A stretch of DNA of 64,000 bases from Guyanagaster necrorhizus (lineage: Eukaryota; Basidiomycota; Agaricomycetes; Agaricales; Physalacriaceae), in assembly GCF_019112545.1 (NCBI RefSeq), contig NW_025064883.1, forward strand, positions 632,100-696,099, in the 5' to 3' direction. The notes below the pieces were generated by a model. The model had not been told where the DNA came from and ran no database searches. It was given only the letters and a program-made list of their open reading frames with translations. Shown here one piece after another: positions 47,496 through 59,810 of this stretch (position 1 is its first letter; each line of letters begins with the position of its first letter). A program made the position numbers and the translations under genes.

Positions 47496-50090
47496 TCACA
47501 TCTGAACCAGTTGTTAGTCTAGTGACACCGATGAAAAGGGATGAAAAGCAACTCACAAGCCACTGCCAGAAGGCCTCCATCTTATTCCTCGGCGCGGGTT
47601 CATCATAACTACAAGACCGGTCAGGAGCGATTCGGTTAGAAGAATATCGGTGGACGTACGTCTCAGCTTCAATTTCTGCAATATTTGTCACGAAGTCCAT
47701 ATCGCGAGCCCGGACATACGGCACTTTGTAGTAGTATTTGGAGGCGATGTAGAGGACGGGGAAGAGCATTAAAGGGAAATAATTTGTTACGAAAGTGTCT
47801 CGTTCCCAATGGCCCTTGAGGAAAACATCCCATCCACTCAACTAATGATGATATGAGCCATGAACAAACATGGAAGGATACGTGAACTCACGAAGCAAAT
47901 AACGAGTGATGCGATCATACCGTACCATGCTGGTATAGGCTGGAATCTGACTGCGAACGGCATCTTGCTTCGGTCGTAGCCTTGGACTTTAAGACCCTCG
48001 TAGAACCGAATATAAGTGACGCAGATACCGAACCAAGTCATCAGACCAGCGACCTGGTATGTTTGGTTTAGCTTCGTCGCTACCAGGATGGAATGTTCAC
48101 TTACAGCAGTCATGTTGGAGAACCATCCAAAGACTTTGCCGGATCCATTGCTGACACCCATATAAGCTAGAGTGGCGAAAAGGGAGCAGAAGATGATAGA
48201 AACATAGGGAAGACCTTTGCGAGTCGTGCGCAAGAAGATCTTGGGAGCATTGCCGGAAGCAGCGAGACCATCTAGAGGGTGATAAGATGATGATGATTTT
48301 CAGCACACATGGAACTTACACAGAGCTCGTGAGCTGGTATACAGATCACTAGAAGCCGCAGACCAGGCTGATGTCAAGAGAGCAGCATTGATCACCTGTG
48401 GGGTAGATATAAATGCAAAGTACATATGAAATCATTACACTGTCAACTTACAGATGGAAGGCCTCCAATGCCTGCATTCTTGATAGCGATGACAAAGGGC
48501 GACGAGGCAGCGGTACCATCACTCAGATTCAGTCTTGAATCACTCGAAGGAACGAGGAGACCGATGATTGCGGTACCTTATCCATAGTTCAATGGCCAGG
48601 ACGCACAATTATTTCCTTAGGTCCCTTACCTCCGATGTAGAACAGAAGTATACGGATATAGACTCTTCTGATAGCCTTAGGCAAGTTCCGCCTGTACATT
48701 ATGTTAGATGCTAGATTGCAAAAGAAGCACTTGTAAGGACCTGGGGTTTTTAGCTTCACCAGCGGCGATCTGGGAATGTTTTGATCGGAACCGGTATGAA
48801 CGAAAGGTGATGGATAACACTTACGGCGACAATCTCGGTTCCAATGAAAGAAAACGCTGCTTGGGTCATAACGGACCACCTAAAATACATGTAGACTCAA
48901 ACACAGCATTGAAAAAAAGAGCCTATACCATCCCAAAAACCGGCCTTTTGCACCAGCAATGTCTGCGTACTGTGCGAATGGACCCGGGTGCTTCCAATAC
49001 CTGAATCCAAGTCGGTCATGGTTGGGACCGCCTGTTATTCGCGATAAGTCAAGATGGCGTTCTCGCAAGAACGGGATACGCGTCACCTCCGAGATCGAGG
49101 ACAATGCCAAGAATTATAAGACCGGTAATCGTGATGACTTTGATCGAACTAACAGATTTTTAGGCCCCGAATTATTAATATAGGGAAAATGCAAATGCAC
49201 ATACGCAAAGATAAATTCTGCTTCACCATACGCTCCAGCGCCGAACATATTAATAGTGATGACGACGACCAAACATATTGTTATCCATGCTGAATTGTTG
49301 ACGGACTGGTTCCAGTAGTTAATGAGGACTGCGGCGGCACTCAGTTCGGCGGGCAAGATAATCGTCCAGTTGTACCTAGCCACGAGTGAAAATGAACATT
49401 TGACTAGTTGCCATGCGGACGACATATGCATACCAGTAGTTCCAACCCATTGTGAAACTCAATGCGGGGTCAACGAAACGCTCGGCCAATTTGATATGTC
49501 CACCAGGAATGGGCAAATAAGCAACCATCTCTCCCAAGGAGACCTACGAGGTGATCAGAAGGAGGGAAATTGAAGAGATGCGTGGGGCTGTACGCACCAT
49601 GACGCTCCAACATATTGTTCCAACGGTAATGTAGCCAAGCAGAAGACCTTTCAACGACAGTCAGAGGAGACGATCAGTGATCGACAAGATCGAGTCAAGT
49701 ACCAACTGGCCCGCCATTCATCAAAGATGTGGCAGTTCCTGGTGATGCATGTTAGTTCTACACACCGTGTTGGACTGCCACCTCACGTACCCAAAAACAA
49801 CCCGGTACCGATGACACCTGGGTTACGGTCTTAAGAGTAGAACTAGGCAAAAAAGTACTACGAGACAAACCTCCAATACTGTAGGGACAAAGTCAGTTGC
49901 ATGGATCGAGGGGAACGAGTTCAACGCACCTAATCATTGCAATATGACGGTTCTTCAGTTGACGGACGAGCGTCCGCTGGCCGCCAATGTAGTCGCCATG
50001 GGAGAGCTCGTGAGCAGATTCGACGTCGGAAGAGGCTTGAATCTTGGACTCTAAGCCATTTTTCTCGCTGGACGACGGCTTGCCGGACAT
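47496..50090 (-). CDS. Amino acid permease (AAT/YAT family)
   Basis: A 12-TM proton symporter for amino acids at the plasma membrane. The cytosolic N-terminus ends RTLVRQLKNRHIAMISIGGV, then IGTGLFLGTATSLMNGGPVG, the first TM with the family signature. Further blocks are SLGEMVAYLPIPGGHIKLAE, GWNYWYNWTIILPAELSAAA, DLGGGPNHDRLGFRYWKHPG, SFIGTEIVAIAAGEAKNPRR and SRALYGLAASGNAPK. The gene has more than ten introns. One exon is only 8 nt and another 29 nt. The C-terminus was set as AFWQWLM using the TTCAG acceptor after a CTAAC branch site; without that intron the frame would end at 47470. The start is the first true ATG. The substrate cannot be told from sequence. Confidence 0.9.
49871..49878 (-). 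other. 8-nt microexon of the amino acid permease gene
   Basis: On the minus strand TATTGGAG is flanked by CTACAG and GTTTGT. Splicing AG|TATTGGAG|GT gives S-I-G-G in the consensus SIGGVIGTGLF. The introns are 51 bp (49879-49929) and 53 bp (49818-49870). Without it the first TM signature is lost and the frame breaks. Confidence 0.9.
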
Positions 50091-50915
50091 TATGTCGAAA
50101 GATGATGACAATAGAAGATAGCCGAAGAACGCGCCAATTGAAGCTTATATGGAAAAACAAGCACTTGCTCCGGCTCTCCGCATAAAACTGCAAATTGTAC
50201 CTTAGCCAGGCCGATTTCGGGCCTGAGAACGCGCCCAAACGACCCACATGGCGATAGATAAGTAGTAGTGCTGCATATGCTCGTAGCAGCACTTGGCCAG
50301 GGGCTACCTCAAATAGTATTCCGGCTCTAAATATATCATTACTACCCGTATGGAAAACTTGACAGGAGAAAGTACAAATGCTTGGGTGCTCTGATCATGT
50401 ACGGATCACCGCCGTTGACAAGAGTGAACGACGAAATCACGGTAAGACGACACTTAGTGGCCGGATGTGAAATTTAGTCTGCAGAAAAAAAGCTACGATC
50501 GGTTCCATAATAGATGATCCGCCACACCGAAGATAAGAACGTTCTCGCCCAGCCCACTATCAAAAGCTGAGCGGGGGGACAGCGGGAGTCGCAGAGTCGC
50601 CCTGGGTCGTCAAGTCCCGACTTTCTATGACAGCTCAGATCTTTTCTAGAATCCGGACACTCTGCCACGGCCTGTAAATTGTAAATCGCACACGTAGCCC
50701 AAATCAATGACCGCACACGACCAGAATTTACATTTGATCTACTCAGCGCTACCCCAAGTCCAAATGGTGGGACACGCGTAATTAAGTTGCTCCTAGACCG
50801 ATCGTAATCATTATCTAAGTTTGAATGTTCCAACCATATAGCTAAGGTCCGAAATCCCATCCCTCCATATTCCGGCTTTCTTCCAGCAGTTAAAGGCCAG
50901 TTTTGTAAACGTATT
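50091..50915. other. Intergenic region
   Basis: About 825 bp between the permease start and the stop of the next minus-strand gene. A 233-codon open frame overlaps (50474-51175, -), but it runs antiphase through the neighbouring coding exon and has no family features. Probably permease promoter DNA. Confidence 0.45.
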
Positions 50916-52147
50916 TTAGTCTTGGGGGAAAATAGGTAGTGACTGTAGAAGCTCACGGGGCGCAGTAATGTGTGGCGATGGACTTGTTGATAGGAGAGGA
51001 GACATGTCGAATTCCAATCGTCTCCAGATACCAGACTCAAGTGTTCCGCAAACCGGACTTGGAGGCGAATCATCTGATACGCCCATGGCAGGTAGGTTGA
51101 TCCAGCTACCGGCTCGATCATATTCTTCCAATGCAACACCCCTCTGCGCGTCCAGATTCCACTCTTTCGCTTCACACTGTCGTGCAGTTAACCACGCAGC
51201 AAGCGAATTGGTATTTGTGGAGTCAAATGACGCAGACGAAGGAGAAGGTGGGGCCAATCGAGGTCGATGCCGAGCAATAAGCAGTGGGTCCGACTGCCAA
51301 TGCGTTTCAGGGAGGTCCGGTGGGTCAGGCTGCTGATCAACGGACCTTCGTTTTGGGGCGAATTTGAACCTTTTGGTGACTTGAGCAACATTCCTCACTG
51401 CCTGTCGTAAATTTAGAATGCTTTTGGAGATTTTGTGCAATTTCCGTGTTGCGCGTTGCAGCGAAGGTCCCTCCTCAGTTTCCGGTGGCTCGGGCGCTCG
51501 GGCGCCGCTCCGTGAAAGAGGACGGGAGTAATGCGATACAAAGGAAGAGGGTGTTAACGGTCGTAGGATCTCGCGACGAACGGGAGATTCCCAAGGAACA
51601 TAGGGACTGTTGGGATGACTCAGGGCAGGCATGTGGAAAAGAGAATTGTCTGTAGCAGGCGTGTTAATTCTTCGGCTCCCCGGAGACGGTGAAATGGGTG
51701 GCGATGATTGTACGGGAGGGGGTGACGTCGGAAATCCAGTCGAAAAAGCAAAAGACTGGAAGTTGATATCAAGCAGAGTCGATACCAGAGAAGAAGATGG
51801 AGGGAGAGGGGGAAGGAGATGGTATGGTGATATCTCTGGAAGCTTGTGACTAGGACTGGTATTGATCTTGTTCCCTAAGACAGTAGTAGGACCGTAGGTA
51901 AGATTGCTGGAGACATCCTAGTTGGTATTAGCAAAAGACACAAAAAAAACATGGTATCCTAACGCACTCCATTGAGGTCAAATGCCTTGTCGACAAGCGG
52001 AGAACGAGGAGTAGACCGTCGTTCGGTAACATTGTGTCTGGATATTGCAGAGTGTGAGGTCGGTGGGTGAGATGGGCATCTCTTTTTTTCGTGACTGGCG
52101 TGAAGAAGAAAGGTAGGTTCAAGACTAGTTCGGCCACGCGGTGACAT
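50916..52147 (-). CDS. Disordered protein of unknown function
   Basis: The first exon starts MSPRGRTSLEPTFLLHASHE. A roughly 50-bp intron (donor GTGCGT near 51967) joins it to DVSSNLTYGPTTVLGNKINT, and the frame stays open to 50916. The protein is about 390 residues, rich in Ser and Pro. A short basic amphipathic helix (SLQRATRKLHKISKSILNLR) about two thirds along is the only ordered-looking part. No known domain. It might be a cytoskeletal or nuclear scaffold, but nothing in the sequence decides it. The reading frame across the intron is well supported. Confidence 0.6.
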
Positions 52148-52886
52148 GGAACGAAAGGTGAGGATTTGGCAAAGCAAGTCAGAATATTAGGCTCGTTGAA
52201 GACGTTGACAAAGTTGAAAGAACGTAAACCGCACGGTAGCGACGGTGCTTCGTAATAAAGGTCATAAAGTATCAAGAACGGGCAAGGGAGAAGCAGACAA
52301 AACCAGGGTACTGGGTATACAGCGAAGTCTGCAACACGAGGAGGACTGTCACCACAATGACACAGCCACGTGCTTGCATCCCCATTCGTATGTCGATCAT
52401 CTGACCGGCCCGGCGCGATCGTTGATCGCATTGCTTGACTGTCAGCTACATGGAACAAGTAGGCTTCAGCTGTTCAATCACGCATATGATCTGTGTTATA
52501 CCTCCGCCACCTATCAGCGCCGAATTTAATCCACAAAAACATACATACTTGGAGGAATGTCGTCCTCTTGTGACCTTGTTATCACGAGGCACAACCTCCC
52601 AATTAGATGTATTCTGACGCATAGGTGAACAAATGTCGTCATTGTACCTCGTTGCTACATCTTACTTTGTAGCCTTTTTCCAGGCATATGTCCTGTTTGA
52701 CTTCCCACCTTTCAATAAGACTGCAAACACAGTGCCATAATATTGCTCCCAAATGAGGGGGACCGCTTGATTTTCGGGTGTGGCACACTCTCATCCGCCT
52801 ATATCTCGGGTACCTCATTTTTTACTTGCTGGCAGAGCTCTTATAAGGTCGGCAAATCTCTTCTGAAAAACCGTAGTCTGCTCAAG
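52148..52886. other. Divergent intergenic region
   Basis: About 740 bp between the disordered-protein gene and the GH74 gene. It holds a TATAAGG at 52842-52848, about 40 bp before the GH74 start. No other gene is supported. Confidence 0.45.
52842..52848 (+). promoter_or_regulatory. Possible TATA element of the GH74 gene
   Basis: TATAAGG lies 39-45 bp upstream of the GH74 ATG. Fungal glycoside hydrolase genes often have such boxes. The short distance to the ATG would leave a very short leader, so this is tentative. Confidence 0.3.
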
Positions 52887-55800
52887 ATGCTTGACCTCAG
52901 GGCATTTTCTTTATTTATCGCAACCGCGTTCTTCGCTTCCCCAGCTCTCTCAGCATCTTCGCAAGCTTACAATTGGCAGAATGTCAAAATTGGCGGTGGT
53001 GGTGGCTTTGTCCCTGGCATTGTCTTCAACCCGTCTGAGAAGGTAATTCAACATTGTTTTATCTTCTGTACATCATCATCATGAATGACATGCACATTAG
53101 GGCTTAGCCTATGCTCGAACCGACATTGGAGGGGCATATAAGCTCAACTCTGATGATACCTGGACTCCCCTGCTGGACTTTGTGGACGACGCAAGATGGG
53201 ACTACTGGGGTGTTGATGCCCTGGCTACAGATCCCGTTGAGACTAATCGCCTTTATCTGGTAAGCTCCTGCAGATTTCAAAAGCACGCTGACTCTATGAT
53301 CAGGCGACTGGAATGTATACCAACTCCTGGGATCCCAACAACGGCCATATACTAATATCGACTGATTATGGATCGACTTTCACGGCCTCTAGTCTTCCGT
53401 TCAAAGTCGGCGGAAATATGCCTGGCCGCGGAATGTAAGCCTGCCTCTCTTCCTTAAGTTAAACGTTTTCTTCGGTGCTTACGAAGTCCTCGTCCAGGGG
53501 GGAGGTGCGTTAACCTACCTCAAGTAGAACAATAACAATGAACTCGTTTTATTTCAGCGTCTGGTTGTTGACCCAAACAACAACGCCATTCTTTTCTTCG
53601 GCGCGAGAAGCGGAAATGGGCTATATAAATCTACTAATTACGGCTCTACTTGGTCTAAAGTTAGTAGTCTGCCTAGTGCAGGTATGTCGATTCATGCCTT
53701 CCTACTCTCGTCCTGCTTAACCGCGAGATAGGGACCTATGTCCCTGACCCTACCGACACTACCGGCTACAACTCTGATATAATAGGTTCGTCTCCAAACT
53801 GATAGCCATATTTGAGAAGGTACAAAAGGTTGGTCAGGTATTTCTTGGGTTACCTTCGATTCGACGTCAGGATCTTCTGGTTTCGCTACCCCGCGGATCT
53901 TTGTGGGCGTCGCGAATCAAGGTTCCAGCAACATTTTTGTCTCTGAAAATGGTGGAAGCACCTGTGAGTGCTGCGATCATCTTCTTATGGTTATTCCATA
54001 ACTATGTGTGCGTGTGCTAAGGGTCTGCCGTGGCTGGACAAAATACTACCTATATTCCTCACAAGGGCGTTCTCTCACCGGACGAACATGTCCTTTACAT
54101 CAGTTATAGCAATGGTGCGGGCCCATATGATGGTACTCTTGGGAGCGTTTACAAGTACAACATCTCCGCTTCCACTTGTAAGTGCTCAGTTTGGGACTTG
54201 AAAGTGTTTAAATGTCTTGTAAAGGGACAGATATAACGCCTGTCTCAGGGTCAGACTTATATTTTGGATTCGGTGGTCTTAGCGTCGACCTTCAAAAACC
54301 TGGTACCCTTATGGTCGCAGCGCTGAATTCGTGGTGGCCGGACGGGCAGATTTATCGGTCAACGGATAGGTTTGTGAACCTGTTGATCTTCTTTTTTTTA
54401 ATCTTGACCATCTATGTAGTGGGGCGACTTGGTCCCCTTTCTGGGCATGGAATGGGTATCCGAACATTGACAAGTACTACACCTATTCCGACAGTCTTGC
54501 CCCATGGCTTGGGCCTAATTATGTGGACACCGTTCTCGGTGACCTGCAGATTGGGTGGATGATGGAATGTATGCGCACCTCATCGAGCACCCTTTATGAT
54601 CTCACCTGCTGACGATGCAAATGGCAGCTCTCAGCATTGACCCGTTCGATTCTGATCATTTCCTGTACGGTACTGGCGCGACCATATATGGTAGTCACGA
54701 TTTGACCAAGGTACGCACGCTTTTTAGCAACCGGCAGTAAATCTACTTACTGGGTTTGTTTGTAAAGTGGGATACTACCCACAACATTACTCTCGAGTCA
54801 TTAGCAGACCGTATCGAAGAGACGTCTGTCCAAGGACTGATTTCACCACCGAGTGGCCCTCACTTACTGTCTGCTGTCGGAGACATTGAGGGTGATTATT
54901 TTCTCTAGAACCTGTTTCGCACGATTTTGTCTAATCTTCTCGGGCAGGCTTCGTTCATAATAACTTGAATGTAGCACCGAGCAACTATTACACAAATCCG
55001 ACATGGACCACGACCGCTGACATTGATTATGCCGGTAATAACCCCACTAATATTGTCCGCATCGGTACGGTCTTCATGAGGTCGCTCAGGTTCTTCGAAA
55101 AGCTCATTTTCTTTTGATAGGCACCGGAGACAGGTGAATTCCTATCATTCCTCATTAGTCGTCAGCTTCTCTAAGGGTCTTCGTAGCACTACGGGCAAGC
55201 AGGTTGCCATCTCGACCGATTCTGGCGCCACCTGGTACGCTACTTTCAGCACATGACAAATCTTCTAAACTGCAACCCTTAAAACCAGGTCTCAGGATTA
55301 TGGTGCTGCCGACAATGTATCAGGTATGTCAAATTTCAAAGCAACAGTTCAAATGGCTCACAAATTTCAGGCGGTAAAGTAGCATTTTCCGCGGACGGCG
55401 ATACCGTTCTCTGGCGTACGAGTTCAAACGGTGTCCAAGTCTCCCAGTATACGAACAATTTTACCGCGGTGTCCTCTCTTCCGTCGACCGCTGTAATAGC
55501 GTCGGACAAGCTGAACAACTCTATATTCTACGGGGCTGCTTCTTCGTCTTTCTATCTATCAACTGACGGCGGCAAGACTTTCTCAGCAAAGGGATCTTTA
55601 GGCTCCTCTACCTCCCCAGTAAAGATTGCCGTCAACCCCAATGTTACGGGCGATGTGTGGGTCTCCACCGACAGTGGACTATTTCATTCTTCCAACCTGG
55701 GATCATCATTTTCTGCGATTTCCGGTATATCACAAGCATGGGCAATTGCTCTGGGCGCTCCAGCTTCTGTGCGTACGATTTGTATTTTCTAGGTCAGATG

Positions 55801-56435
55801 CTCACGTTGATATAGACTGGTGGCTATCCTGCTGTGTTCGCTGCTGCCAACTATGGAGGAATTGGGTATTTCAGGTCCGACGACGCCGGTGTAAGCTGGG
55901 TACAAATCAACGATGCTAGTCATGGGTTTGGTTCTACCTCAGCGAATTGTCTTGCAGCTGATCCTCGTATTTACGGACGGTACGGGTTGTCAGGTGGAGT
56001 TTCAGCTAATCTTAATACTGACACTAACCTTTCAGAGTGTACATCGGCACAAATGGTCGGGGGATATTCTATGGCGATGCATCCGGCACTGTTTCCTCTC
56101 CGACAGCTACGGCATCCACCACGACGGCTATTTCAACGTCGACGACTGCCACAAAACCAGTTACTACAGCAAGTACAAGTACAACATCAGCCAGTACTCC
56201 AACGACGACGTCAGTCTCTGGGGTTTATGAGGAGTGTGGTGGTAAGGATGAATGACTATTTCTTTTCCGTTAGCCTGAAATCAACCATACTTCAGGTATT
56301 TATTGGACAGGTCCTACTGCGTGTATTTCAGGTTATACTTGCACATATATCAACGACTGTGAGTCATATTTCGTCGTCGCTATGGACGCCCGCTCACTGA
56401 TATCGGTAGACTATTCACAATGCCTTCCTTCATGA
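52887..56435 (+). CDS. GH74 xyloglucanase with C-terminal CBM1
   Basis: A secreted endo- or exo-xyloglucanase. A signal peptide covers about residues 1-22. GH74 is a tandem seven-bladed beta-propeller; its repeated Asp-box-like motifs (STDYGSTF, STDSGATWS, STDGGKTFS) recur. The first catalytic Asp region is YARTDIGGAYKL. The second Asp lies in a region near DTVLGDLQIGWMMESLSIDP. The family block NMPGRGMGERLVVDPN is rebuilt only by a 7-nt microexon. A Ser/Thr linker leads to a CBM1 (about 35 residues, EECGGIYWTGPTACISGYTC through YYSQCL) with the four cysteines and aromatic face. The gene has about 17 introns. The last exon was found from DYYSQCLPS, stop at 56435. Confidence 0.93.
53498..53504 (+). 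other. 7-nt microexon of the GH74 gene
   Basis: GGGGGAG lies between a CCAG acceptor and a GTGCGT donor. AT|GGGGGAG|CGT gives M-G-E-R in the family motif GRGMGERLVVDP. The flanking introns are 63 bp (53435-53497) and 53 bp (53505-53557). Confidence 0.88.
55121..55133 (+). other. 13-nt microexon of the GH74 gene
   Basis: GCACCGGAGACAG lies between a GATAG acceptor and a GTGAAT donor. G|GCACCGGAGACAG|C gives IGTGDSTTGKQVAISTDSG, a normal propeller loop. The following intron (55134-55186, 53 bp) uses the CGTAG acceptor, the one that keeps frame. Confidence 0.75.
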
Positions 56436-56495
56436 GATATCGCTCCTTTCATCATGTTGTAATTGGAACGTGTATGCGAGAATGTATGCATATCT

Positions 56496-58344
56496 CTACC
56501 GAGACTGCTCCCAGACCTGGTGGTTTCTTAGCAAAGATTATCTAAAGATAGTATATCACTTACTTCAAAAAAGCGGCGGCGATTAACAACATTTACCCCT
56601 CGGCAACTCGTAAGATCTAAATTTACAAGCTTTGGACAAGCATCGATGATTGGAAAAAGACCGTCATCTATATGCCATTTTTATTTGCTGACGACGACAC
56701 TGCCATTCATAGCACTTACCGGTTACCTTTGTCCCTGAAAGCTCCAATGTTGCAAGTTCCGGACAACATGAAATGAAGGGCGCCACCTCATCATCCACAC
56801 CGGTGTTGTTTAGTATCAAGGTTTGGAGAGCACAAGGCTCATCATATTCAAACGTAGGCATTAAACCGGCCAGATCTGAAGAGCGAAGACATGATATGCT
56901 TGACAGATTGAGATACTGCAACAGCTGTGCTATTAGCATTGGGCGTTCGGAAGGAAAGACACGAACGAACCTTGCATTTGCGCCCAACAAGAGATATCAT
57001 ATGACACAAAGCACTCGATTCCCTTCTTATCAAGCCCAGCTTGGTATTGGATACAAGACTTAGGGACTCTAGTGGCCTTCCATGTTCAGCCAGCAAGTTA
57101 CTGACAAGTATCAAATCGTCATCGTTCAGCGTCATCGACGAGGTGTTAGTGATTGTGGTATTCGGGCTTGTGCCAACACCCAGCGCTCCTATGGCTAGGG
57201 TTTTCAATTGCGGCAGGCTCTCAACTGCAATACACAACTCTCCGGAAGATATCGCAGTGGAAGTTAACGACAACTTTTCGAGATGGGGAGCTTGGCCCAC
57301 CCATAGGGATGGTTTGCGGATCCCAGTGAAGGCGACATCGAGTCGTCTAAGGTTTGGACATATGGTTGTGAGGGCGACTATAGAATGGTCGGAGACTGCA
57401 GTTTGACGGAGTTTTAGATTACAAAGGTTTGCATGCCTGAATGTCTCATCTACGGCAGACAAGAATTTTGAAAATGTCGTGTCTCTCTAATTTGAAGAAT
57501 TATATTGTCGAACCAAAAGCACGAGGAAAGAGACGAACCCAGTTGGATACCTTTGCGAGCTTGAGCACCTGTAACTCTGAGCATGCCGCAAGCAGCACGG
57601 CCAATGACGTTGGAGTTGCAGAAGTGTAGTTGAAATTAGCTACGGTGAGCTGTGTACATTTGGACGCAGCCAAGACGGTGTTACTGCCTACTTTAGAGCA
57701 TCCACTGGGATGATTCACCTTGATTGGGAAATACCACGGCTGTTAGAAATAGCAACGCACCGGAGCACGAGCACCTTTAGCTGGGGCACGTTTGGAAGAA
57801 TGGAGGCAAAGACCTCATCTGGGATCTTCTCAAATCCCGTTAAACGGAGTTCCCGCAGGCTTGCGCCGAACCTCTTGATGGAAGAGATAGTATTCCTATT
57901 GACCCCAGGGAGGGCGTTGGACAAAGTAAGAGACGATCCATTCAAGAAATACTGGATAGGCGGTGAGTGAAGTGCATACATGAGGGAGCTTTCAAGGAAG
58001 GATCATCGCACAGTGACAATAATCTCATGAGACAAATATGTGGGCCAGGCAACACTGAGCATCCCAAAGATCCTGTCCTTTAATTCCTCTGGGACAAGTT
58101 GCAAATAGTGGGATGTGCGTTTCCAGATCCTTTCACGGTTGTGAAGCTTCACGAAATTTGCGGTGAAAAGTCTTGCGCATAGGGAGACAAGGCTGGGAAC
58201 AGAGTATATGGGAAGGAGGCGGGTAGAAGAAGCAGCAGATGATGGATAGTTGAGCTGAGCAGAAGGGCTGTCTGCCTCTGAAGGTGCGCCAAAGACTGGT
58301 CCAGCGGTTCGGTGCTTTTTATTTGGATTTGGACGTCTAGACAT
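56496..58344 (-). CDS. RNI/LRR protein, Rad7/Amn1-type
   Basis: Leucine-rich repeats of the ribonuclease-inhibitor-like type. The N-terminus (MSRRPNPNKKHRTAGPVFGA) is basic and disordered. The next part (LFTANFVKLHNRERIWKRTS) and LQLVPEELKDRIFGMLSVA resemble an F-box-like entry. Repeats include SLRELRLTGFEKIPDEVFAS, LCNLKLRQTAVSDHSIVALT and LRRLDVAFTGIRKPSLWVG, with spacing near 25 residues. The C-terminus ends LVNLDLTSCRGVNVVNRRRF and FEVWEQSR, set by joining a GTAAGT donor to a CCAG acceptor. This tail pattern occurs in basidiomycete RNI proteins. Such proteins are often substrate receptors for ubiquitin ligases or repair factors. The gene is tail to tail with GH74, 60 bp apart. Confidence 0.7.
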
Positions 58345-58391
58345 TTCAAGTGAAAAGAAAACATAGATGAAGATGACATAATACTGGATCA

Positions 58392-59761
58392 TTAATAATC
58401 AGTGAGCACAGGCAAGACCTCCCACACTGTGCCCAACAACCAAATACTCTCCGCCTCTCCCTTCCCCTCCCCCAACAACACCACGTGGCTCCAACGACGA
58501 CCAATCGGGCCCTCCCCCCGCCTCCCAAAATATACCTTTGCAATATCCGGCTTCTCCTCCCATGCGTACTTGATAAACTCGGCACGCTGGTCTGCCCAGG
58601 TGCCCTCTTGGAGGGAGACGAGGATGAGGTTACTGTTGGGGGTGAGGGGTGAAGAGAGGGAGGTGGATGTCGTAGAGACAACCTGGTGGCTGACTATGTC
58701 GTGACCGTCAACTTGGAGCGGGGAAGAAGATGCTGCTGCTGCCACCGCGCGAAATACGGACGAAATCTTGTTTTTTGCTTCTCGTTTTTGCTTGGGTTTG
58801 CATCCCGACATTTTTGCAGCAGAGTCGGCAGATTTGGACGTGGTTGCTGTGTCTGTATCAGAAGCTTCATCTGCCCTCTTTGCCACGTTTTCTAAATTAA
58901 CCGTGATATTCTTTGCCAACGCCCCATCGATATTCGTCGCGTTGATAATAGTTGCAGTCCAAGCAGGGGCATACGAAGCTTGAGGGTTGCCTTGCTCACC
59001 ACTGACGACCATCGTCCTGTTCACCATACCAGGATAACTGTATAGCAGACTCTGGTCTATGTAGGCTTGAGACGCAATCTACGTCCCATAAGTGGTAACC
59101 GAATGTAAAAGAGGACAAATCTCACGAGATTGGCGAGGGTTTGGTCATCATAATCGGGCTGAATTCCGGCCAAGGTCCTATTCAGGCTGAGGTAGGCTGT
59201 CCAGTCGCTCTTTGTAAACGTGAGCTCCTGCTTGCAATCGTCGACCTCGGCCTTGGCGATCTCTCCCTGAGCCCACTCTTCCATCTTCCGCAAACTGACG
59301 GGGTCGGCAGGAGGGACACCCACACCGGGACTCACGCCAATATTGGTGGTCTCGCCGCCGACATCGTCTTGGTATGCCTTCATCAGTTTTGTCTGGTAGA
59401 CTGCCAGGCGCCCGAGGACAGAATAGTAGCGTACAATAAGGGAATCCTGGGCTGCAAACGACGGGGCGTCGTCTGTGCCGGTGTCGAGAAGAAAGGCAGT
59501 GTAGGTAGCACCCCAGGTAGAGTACGTTGTCTCTGCAAAGGGGCGGTCAGCAATATTGGCTAGGGCATAGTTGGACTGGATTTGGTCTGCGGTGCCAAAG
59601 GTAGTGGGACCGATAGGACTGGCGGTGACGAAGCGCTCGGGAGCTTTGGGGTCGATTTGGAGGAGCATGGGTGTGAGGGCGGAATAGATAGATGTGTCGT
59701 TAGCAGCGTGCGGTAGTGGTAAAGCCCTCGTGCAGAGTATAAGAAAGAAAAGTCGTCTCAT
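58392..59761 (-). CDS. Putative secreted protein of unknown function
   Basis: The start at 59761 gives a signal peptide (MRRLFFLILCTRALPLPHA) followed by ANDTSIYSALTPMLLQIDP. Upstream in-frame sequence lacks this character, so the internal ATG is preferred. Two exons are joined by a short intron near 59072-59125 (donor GTGAGA). Several N-x-S/T sites occur. The first half is helical and acidic. In the second half a VAKRADEASD motif (dibasic KR followed by ADEA) resembles Kex2-type processing sites, and a Lys-rich patch (SGCKPKQKREAKNK) follows. No cysteine-rich or enzyme motif is seen. It may be a cell-wall or extracellular protein; function is unknown. Confidence 0.65.
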
Positions 59762-59810
59762 TGGAGCGGACCAGCCGAATAGTGAAAGAAGGATATGGCA
59801 TGGCCGGTCA

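Noticed and set aside
50474..51175. 233-codon open frame on the minus strand
   Set aside because: It overlaps the better supported exon of the gene at 50916-52147 in another frame and shows no family features.
56282..56335. An intron inside the CBM1 of the GH74 gene between GTCCTA and TTTCAG
   Set aside because: Reading through gives GPTACISGYTC with the expected cysteines, so no intron is needed there.
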